The notes beneath the pieces are model-generated. The model searched no databases. It worked only from the letters and a program-made list of their open reading frames with translations, and was not told where the DNA came from. Below are positions 23,637 to 28,340 of a DNA stretch of 28,340 nt, piece after piece. Position 1 is the stretch's first letter, and each line of letters opens with the position of its first letter. The stretch spans positions 1 through 28,340 of the forward strand of contig JBKHBQ010000011.1 in assembly GCA_046542305.1 (NCBI GenBank), given 5' to 3'. The position numbers were made by a program, and so were the translations under genes. This DNA comes from JBKHBQ01 sp046542305 (lineage in GTDB: Bacteria > Bacteroidota > Bacteroidia > Bacteroidales > 4484-276).

Positions 23637-23671
23637 GTTAAAGGACATTAACAAACGTTAAAATAAGTTAA
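23637..23671 (+). promoter_or_regulatory. Phased GTTAA repeats upstream of the sensor kinase promoter
   Basis: GTTAA occurs at 23637-23641, 23657-23661 and 23667-23671, with an inverted copy TTAAC at 23648-23652. The direct copies are 20 and 10 bp apart, one face of the helix, and end 4 bp before the -33 element of the kinase promoter. OmpR-family regulators bind direct repeats about 10-11 bp apart, so this may be an autoregulatory site for the pair encoded downstream. Confidence 0.35.
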
Positions 23672-23674
23672 TCA

Positions 23675-23706
23675 TTGAAATTGAGGCGATTTCGAGAATA
23701 TTTTTG
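23675..23706 (+). promoter_or_regulatory. Promoter of the sensor kinase gene
   Basis: A TTG at 23675-23677 and an exact TAnnTTTG box, TATTTTTG (23699-23706), are 21 bp apart. The predicted start is near 23711, leaving a leader of about 54 nt before the ATG at 23765. Confidence 0.55.
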
Positions 23707-23764
23707 TTTTTTTTGACTTGCTAAAAAAACTTGTGCCTCATGGTTCGAAAACTGAAGGGAATTC

Positions 23765-25183
23765 ATGAATAGAAACCTCATCACCCTCATTATTGTAGTT
23801 GTATCTTTTGTATTGCTGAGCTTAACCGCAGTGCAGTTGTATTGGGTGAGAAATGCCATTACCATCGAACGTACAAATTTCGAAAATCGGGTGAATGATG
23901 CGGTGTCGGAGGTTATTTACAAGCTTGAAAAGCTCGAAACCTACGATAAACTCAGCCAATCGGTACGATCACACTCGCGGGTGCAGCATTTTCTGAAATC
24001 GATGGATTCCATCAACAAGGTTCTTTATGATGACATGCAATCCATTCAGCACCCCGATGATCTCGAAAAACTCATCCGCAAATCGCTTTTGGCCCGGGAG
24101 GTTCTCGAGGAAATGATCGATGACAACCAACCTTTCGATATCGAGCAAAATCTGAATAATGCCCTGCTCGATTCCCTGCTGAATGACGAATTGATGAAGC
24201 ACGGCATCGAAACCAAATTCGAATACGGGGTTTTCAGCCAGAACAAAGGCAGGATCATCATTCACCGCACCGGCGAATATCAGTCGGAACTCACCAAAAA
24301 GGGGCTGGTCTATACACTCTATCCCAACGAGTACCTCTACGATCCGTACTACCTCTACATTTATTTCCCTTACGAAATGAGGTACCTGCTCAAGCAAATG
24401 GCTTCCATCATTTTTATTTCGCTGATCCTGATCGTGATCATCCTGATGCTGTTTGTTTATGTGATCAAGGTGATCGTTTGGCAAAAACGCCTTTCGGAGA
24501 TGAAAAACGATTTTATTAATAACATGACACATGAAATCAAAACGCCCATATCTACCATTTCGCTGGCATGTGAGGCGTTGGGCGACGAGGAGGTGAGCCG
24601 GAATGAAATTCTGGCGCCGTCGTATCTGAAGGTGATCAAGGATGAGAACGAGCGACTGGGTGGCATTGCCGAAAAGATCCTTCAGGCGGCAACCATCGAA
24701 AAAGAAGACTTCAAACTGAAGTTCGAAAGGGTAAATATACACAAAATACTCGACTCGGTGATTTCGAATATCGGCATTCAGGTGGAGGTAAAGGACGGGC
24801 AGATCATCAAGGACTATCAGGCTTCACGCCCGCTGATCACTGCCGACAAAATGCATCTTTCCAATGTGCTGGCAAACCTGCTTGATAACGCCAACAAATA
24901 CACACCCAAAAAACCCTGCATCAGGATCGTTACCGAAAACTATCCCGAAGGGGTGAAGATAAGCATTCAGGATAACGGGATGGGTATCAGCAAAGAGAAT
25001 CAAAAAAAGATTTTCGATAAATTGTATCGTGTTCCAACAGGAAACATCCATGATGTAAAAGGTTTCGGGCTTGGGCTGAGTTATGTAAAAACCATCGTGG
25101 AAAGGCATCAAGGGAGGATTGACGTAGACAGCGTGATGAAAAAAGGTTCTCGCTTTATGGTATTTTTGCCATTTACACAATAA
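23765..25183 (+). CDS. rprX: Sensor histidine kinase, RprX-like
   Basis: This 472-residue membrane kinase has helix 1 at about 5-27, an extracytoplasmic sensing region at about 28-210 with no recognised fold, and helix 2 at about 212-237. The dimerisation domain carries phosphoacceptor H256 in INNMTHEIKTPIS. The ATP-binding domain has N-box residues N371 and N375 (NLLDNANKYT), the G1 box DNGMGI (403-408), and GFGLGLSYVK (433-442). The partner regulator lies 104 bp downstream and resembles Bacteroides RprY, which is paired with RprX, so the kinase is named by context; its own similarity to RprX is less certain. The signal sensed is unknown. It probably phosphorylates the neighbouring regulator. 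Confidence 0.87.
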   Translation: MNRNLITLIIVVVSFVLLSLTAVQLYWVRNAITIERTNFENRVNDAVSEVIYKLEKLETYDKLSQSVRSHSRVQHFLKSMDSINKVLYDDMQSIQHPDDLEKLIRKSLLAREVLEEMIDDNQPFDIEQNLNNALLDSLLNDELMKHGIETKFEYGVFSQNKGRIIIHRTGEYQSELTKKGLVYTLYPNEYLYDPYYLYIYFPYEMRYLLKQMASIIFISLILIVIILMLFVYVIKVIVWQKRLSEMKNDFINNMTHEIKTPISTISLACEALGDEEVSRNEILAPSYLKVIKDENERLGGIAEKILQAATIEKEDFKLKFERVNIHKILDSVISNIGIQVEVKDGQIIKDYQASRPLITADKMHLSNVLANLLDNANKYTPKKPCIRIVTENYPEGVKISIQDNGMGISKENQKKIFDKLYRVPTGNIHDVKGFGLGLSYVKTIVERHQGRIDVDSVMKKGSRFMVFLPFTQ

Positions 25184-25228
25184 AATCAAACTAAATAGAT
25201 ATTTTGACTAATTAATTTCTTTAAAATA

Positions 25229-25256
25229 TTTGGTTTCTGAAAAAATGTTAATTTTA
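25229..25256 (+). promoter_or_regulatory. Possible internal promoter before the response regulator
   Basis: TAATTTTA (25249-25256) matches 7 of 8 -7 consensus positions, with a TTTG at 25229-25232, 16 bp upstream, shorter than ideal. A GTTAA word like those upstream of the kinase overlaps the box (25247-25251). The 104-bp AT-rich gap between kinase and regulator makes separate expression of the regulator possible. Confidence 0.3.
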
Positions 25257-25287
25257 CGAACTGATTGTTACCAAAACCAATATTTCC

Positions 25288-25995
25288 ATGAGTATGGGGA
25301 ATGAAAAAGTAAAAGTGTTATTGGCCGAAGACGACAAGAATCTCGGTAGTGTCCTGAAGTCATATCTGGAAGTGAAAGGCTACGAAACTACCTTGTGCAT
25401 CAATGGCCAGGAAGCGTTAAATGCTTACGAAAAAGGCGGATACGGTTTTTGTATTGTTGATGTCATGATGCCGGTGAAGGACGGGTTTACCCTGGTAAAG
25501 GAAATCAGGGAAATCGATAAAAACATCCCGGTGCTGTTTCTTACCGCAAAATCCATGCAGGAAGACAAGCTAAAAGGTTTTTCAGTGGGAGCCGACGATT
25601 ATCTCACCAAACCCTTCAGCATGGAAGAACTGCTGGTGAGGATGCGTGCCATTCTGCGGCGTGCCAACGAAAGACGGGGCGGCGAAATCCAGAACAACGT
25701 TTTCAAAATTGGCGAGTACGTTTTCGACTTCAACAGGCAGTTGCTCAAATACGGGGAAAAGGAACAAAAGCTCACTTCCAAGGAATCGGCTTTGCTTCGC
25801 CTGCTGGCCTTAAACCTGAACGAAGTACTCGACAGAAGTTTTGCACTGAAAGAGATCTGGAACGACGACAGCTACTTCAATGCACGAAGCATGGACGTGT
25901 ACATCACTAAACTCAGAAAGTTCCTGAAGCAGGATCCCAATGTTGAATTGATCAATGTGCACGGAATCGGATTTAAGCTGGTAACCAACAGCTAA
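25288..25995 (+). CDS. rprY: OmpR-family response regulator, RprY-like
   Basis: At 235 residues it has a receiver domain with acidic pocket E14-D15-D16, phosphoacceptor D58 (CIVDVMMP), switch T86 (FLTAKS) and K108 (YLTKPFS). A winged-helix DNA-binding domain follows (about 135-233) with LTSKESALLRLL, RSFALKEIWNDDSYFNARSMDVYITKLRKFL and INVHGIGFKLV. The output domain closely follows the pattern of Bacteroides RprY as I recall it. The ATG at 25288 is taken; a second in-frame ATG two codons later is also possible. It should be phosphorylated by the upstream kinase. Its stop TAA overlaps the stop of convergent mrpG. Confidence 0.9.
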   Translation: MSMGNEKVKVLLAEDDKNLGSVLKSYLEVKGYETTLCINGQEALNAYEKGGYGFCIVDVMMPVKDGFTLVKEIREIDKNIPVLFLTAKSMQEDKLKGFSVGADDYLTKPFSMEELLVRMRAILRRANERRGGEIQNNVFKIGEYVFDFNRQLLKYGEKEQKLTSKESALLRLLALNLNEVLDRSFALKEIWNDDSYFNARSMDVYITKLRKFLKQDPNVELINVHGIGFKLVTNS

Positions 25996-26390
25996 TTATC
26001 AGCAGTTTTACGGCCTTTATGTTTCGAACCGGTTGCCTTTTGGCCGGAAGCAGGCCTGTTTCCTTCCGGAGTAGCCTCCATTTGATCGATAAAGGTTCTT
26101 TTGCTTTTTGTAACATTCATCAGGTGAGCTGCCTGTGCAATCATATGCGATCCAATCGGTAGGGTAATAAAAATGATCAGCAGGATAAAAACCGCTTCGA
26201 CGGCCGGCCACCATTCCAGAAAATGAACCGGCACCGCCAGCACCATAAAAAACAATCCCAGCGAAGGCGCTTTGGTAGCAGCATGCATGCGCAGATAAAT
26301 ATCCGGTAAACGAACCAGGCCAATTGCTGCAACGAGCATGAACAACGATCCTATGATCAACAACGCCATACCAATCCAATCATTTATCAT
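25992..26390 (-). CDS. mrpG: Na+/H+ antiporter subunit G
   Basis: MrpG/MnhG is a small subunit of the seven-part cation/proton antiporter that exports Na+ using the proton gradient. This 132-residue protein has three membrane helices (about 5-25, 43-60, 64-84) and the hallmark GLVRLPDIYLRMHAATKAPSLG (24-45). A hydrophilic tail of about 38 residues (95-132), rich in K, R and E, is longer than in compact homologues. Its start overlaps the end of mrpF by 11 bp. It is the last gene of the operon, and its TAG shares bases with the stop of the convergent regulator gene. Confidence 0.93.
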   Translation of the reverse strand: MINDWIGMALLIIGSLFMLVAAIGLVRLPDIYLRMHAATKAPSLGLFFMVLAVPVHFLEWWPAVEAVFILLIIFITLPIGSHMIAQAAHLMNVTKSKRTFIDQMEATPEGNRPASGQKATGSKHKGRKTADN

Positions 26391-26667
26391 AAAACCTCCG
26401 TTTTAAAAACTTCGACACTGCCACGGTTCCCAAAAATACGATGAGTGCAATGAATACGGCAATGTCCAGGTACACTGTTTTGCCGCTCAGAAACACAAGT
26501 GCAAAAATAACTCCTACGGCCAGGGTGGCTATGAAATCGAGCGCCAGCAACCGGTCGGGCAACGAGGGTCCCTTCAGTAGCCGCCAGAACGCCAGCGCCA
26601 GCGCCAGGGTGAGGATACCCAAAACGATCAGTGAACCGGTATGTACCACATCAAAAGCTTCTTTCAT
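26380..26667 (-). CDS. mrpF: Na+/H+ antiporter subunit F
   Basis: This 95-residue subunit has three membrane helices (about 9-30, 37-58, 64-87). The conserved GPSLPDRLLALD (33-44) includes D38 and D44, at the start of the second helix. The ATG at 26667 overlaps the mrpE stop (ATGA), a sign of coupled translation, and mrpG starts inside its 3' end. The order D-E-F-G and the length are normal for Mrp systems. Confidence 0.92.
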   Translation of the reverse strand: MKEAFDVVHTGSLIVLGILTLALALAFWRLLKGPSLPDRLLALDFIATLAVGVIFALVFLSGKTVYLDIAVFIALIVFLGTVAVSKFLKRRFYDK

Positions 26668-26996
26668 CGGTATATCTCCATTACTCTGCGTTCAAGATCT
26701 TTAATCTCGTCTTTAAATTTTTCCACATCATGCATGTACATGCCGTGCACGAAAATAAACTTCCGATCCTTGGAAATATCCACGCTCAGGCTTCCCGGCG
26801 TCATAGATATCAGATTGACCAGCGTTAGGATCTCCTGATCGGTCGACACTTTCATGGGAATGGCCACAACGCCCGGATGGATATTCAGCCCCGGCGTAAG
26901 AATGTCCCAAGCAATGATGAGGCTCGCCCGTGCCAGGTCATACAGGTATTTGATCACAAACCTGAAAACGATCCATATTTTTTCAATCCATTTCAT
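26664..26996 (-). CDS. mrpE: Na+/H+ antiporter subunit E, short form
   Basis: This 110-residue protein aligns with the C-terminal two thirds of MrpE: a helix (about 8-32), then ILTPGLNIHPGVVAIPMKV (32-50), LVNLISMTPGSLSVDIS (59-75) and FIFVHGMYMHD. Usual MrpE proteins are about 160 residues and carry an extra N-terminal pair of membrane helices, which is missing here. No upstream in-frame start can supply it without long overlap, because the ATG at 26996 already overlaps the mrpD stop (ATGA). The short form therefore appears real and not a sequencing artefact. It lies between mrpD and mrpF. Confidence 0.88.
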   Translation of the reverse strand: MKWIEKIWIVFRFVIKYLYDLARASLIIAWDILTPGLNIHPGVVAIPMKVSTDQEILTLVNLISMTPGSLSVDISKDRKFIFVHGMYMHDVEKFKDEIKDLERRVMEIYR

Positions 26997-28340
26997 CTTC
27001 GGTTCAATACTGCATTAATATAATCGTGCGGATGGAGCAATTGTTCGGCAGCATGTTTGCTGATCTCCACAAAAGATTCGGCAGCTATGCCAAGCACAAT
27101 AGTGAGCAAAGCCAGCAATGCAACGGGGAATACCATTCCGAAAGGCAGGCGTTGCGGCTTTTCATCAGGTATCGTTTCCTGCTTTTTCCAGAAGGCTTCG
27201 TTCCAGATCTTGATCATTGAAAACAGCGTGATCAATCCCACCAGAATAGCCACTGCCGTAATAAAGAATTTCTGGCTTTCGAAACCTGCAACGATCAGCA
27301 TCAGCTTGCCGATAAAACCCGATAGCGGAGGAACACCCGCCAGACCCATTGCCGGGATAACGAACAGGATGGCAAGAAAAGGATAGCTTTTGTACAATCC
27401 GCCCAGTGCCCGCAGGTCGTATGTTCCCCTGATGCGGTTAACCAGCCCGCTAACCAGGAAAGTATTGGTTTTGGCGATGATGTTGTGTGCAATGTAAAAG
27501 ATGGCTCCGGCAACGCCCATAACCGTGAACAGCCCCAGCCCCATCACCATGAATCCGATCTGGCTAATAATGTGAAACGAAAGGATCCGGCGCATGTCGT
27601 ACTGCGAAGCTGCCGTGAGTACACCCACTACCATGGTAAGGCCACCGACGACAAGCAGCAGGGGATGCCAGAAATCCTGATTTTGCACGAAAAACAAGGT
27701 AAAAAACCTGATCATCGCATAAATTCCTACCTTGGTGAGCAATCCCGAAAATAATGCGGTGATTACCACGGGTGGCGTGTGGTAGGATGCAGGAAGCCAG
27801 AAGAAAAACGGAAACACGGCAGCCTTAATCCCGAAAGCCACAAAAAACAGCATGGCCGAGCTGTTGATGAGGATTGATTCTCCGGTATCGGTGAGTTTTA
27901 CCGCCAGATCGGCCATGTTCAAAGTTCCTGCCTTGCCATAGAGCAATCCGATGCCTGCCAGGAATATGAGCGAAGCGATCAGGTTCATGGTCACATATTT
28001 AATCGCGCCGTCCATCTGGCGTCTTGAACCGCCGATTGTCAGCAGCACGAACGAGGCCAGGATCATTACTTCAAACCACACATACAGGTTAAAAACATCG
28101 CCTGTGAGAAAAGCGCCGTTCACCCCCATCAGCAAAGCATTCATCAGCGGGAAATAGGTGAAACGCTGGCGTATTCTGTCCATCGATTCGATGGAATACA
28201 TCGTGATGACAAACCCGATAATCCCCGACATAACCAGCATTATGGCGCTGAATAAATCGGCGACGAAAGTGATGCCGTAAGGCGCCGGCCAATTTCCGAT
28301 CTGCAGCACCTGAATGCCCGACTGCCGGACGGTGAGAAAG
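26993..28340 (-). CDS. mrpD: Na+/H+ antiporter subunit D, 5' end outside the window
   Basis: This is the large proton-translocating subunit related to complex I NuoM/NuoN. The frame is open to the right edge: the codons before the internal GTG at 28309 read FLTVRQSGIQ and join smoothly to VLQIGNWPAPYGI, a standard MrpD segment, so the true start lies beyond the window (roughly 50 residues missing). At least 12 hydrophobic helices are seen. The functional Glu is in NLYVWFEVM and the helix-7 Lys in FGIKAAVFPFFFWLPASYHTPP. A GTPPLSGFIGK-type motif (AGVPPLSGFIGK) follows. The subunits A-C would be encoded upstream, to the right. Confidence 0.93.
   Translation of the reverse strand, partial: FLTVRQSGIQVLQIGNWPAPYGITFVADLFSAIMLVMSGIIGFVITMYSIESMDRIRQRFTYFPLMNALLMGVNGAFLTGDVFNLYVWFEVMILASFVLLTIGGSRRQMDGAIKYVTMNLIASLIFLAGIGLLYGKAGTLNMADLAVKLTDTGESILINSSAMLFFVAFGIKAAVFPFFFWLPASYHTPPVVITALFSGLLTKVGIYAMIRFFTLFFVQNQDFWHPLLLVVGGLTMVVGVLTAASQYDMRRILSFHIISQIGFMVMGLGLFTVMGVAGAIFYIAHNIIAKTNTFLVSGLVNRIRGTYDLRALGGLYKSYPFLAILFVIPAMGLAGVPPLSGFIGKLMLIVAGFESQKFFITAVAILVGLITLFSMIKIWNEAFWKKQETIPDEKPQRLPFGMVFPVALLALLTIVLGIAAESFVEISKHAAEQLLHPHDYINAVLNRR

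Noticed and set aside
23969..24742. 257-codon open frame on the minus strand
   Set aside because: Antisense to the sensor kinase, including its phosphoacceptor region; no recognisable protein features.
1..28340. Mobile element, CRISPR, tRNA or rRNA
   Set aside because: Nothing found: no transposase or integrase motifs, no regularly spaced repeats, no cloverleaf or rRNA-like stretches in the gaps I read.

Overview
The window reads as chromosome of a member of the Bacteroidota, probably a Bacteroidales-like lineage. The reasons are a GldH lipoprotein, an RprX/RprY-type two-component pair, a TolB/PD40-rich tricorn peptidase, a lamin-tail secreted protein with an FlgD-like C-terminus, and start regions that mostly lack strong Shine-Dalgarno sequences but repeatedly carry the Bacteroidota -7 box TAnnTTTG. 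The region is dense, mostly housekeeping DNA. I see no rRNA, tRNA, insertion sequence, phage gene or CRISPR array.

Layout. 1-1138 (-) is the N-terminal part of a polytopic GT-C glycosyltransferase cut by the window edge. 1216-1848 (-) is an RNase H with an N-terminal hybrid-binding domain. 1901-2749 (+) holds an unknown small membrane protein and gldH. 2746-4748 (-) is the asd-ribF operon. 4823-7998 (+) holds a large secreted lamin-tail protein and a YqiA-like esterase. 7999-8688 (-) is a ComF-type phosphoribosyltransferase. 8738-11541 (+) holds an Elp3-like radical SAM protein overlapping a GME-fold DUF6873-like protein, then a phospholipase D/cardiolipin synthase-type protein. 11547-18476 (-) is a probable operon of a stand-alone receiver, two membrane class III nucleotide cyclases and a tricorn-like peptidase. 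18720-18911 (+) is a DUF1289 small Cys-rich protein. 18935-19510 (-) is purN. 19761-22009 (+) is acpP-fabF-rnc, ended by a hairpin terminator shared with convergent pgi (22069-23427, -). 23765-25995 (+) is a sensor kinase and response regulator resembling RprX/RprY. 25992 to the right edge (-) is the mrpD-E-F-G end of a multisubunit Na+/H+ antiporter operon.

How the parts relate. Lipid metabolism (acpP, fabF, a PLD-type phospholipid enzyme), cofactor and precursor supply (ribF, asd, purN, pgi) and RNA metabolism (RNase H, RNase III) are ordinary. The cyclase operon suggests cyclic nucleotide signalling linked to a phosphorelay receiver, with a protein-turnover enzyme at its 3' end. Convergent neighbours often share or abut stop codons, so the genome is very compact.

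The most interesting unannotated signal is in the 337-bp gap between pgi and the sensor kinase. There, a minus-strand TAnnTTTG box, an 11-bp inverted repeat starting at the expected +1, and a hairpin followed by eight T line up as a candidate small RNA of about 120 nt (23601 to 23482). In the same gap a helically phased GTTAA array lies just upstream of the kinase promoter. All coordinates and motifs were read by hand; no similarity search or folding program was run.
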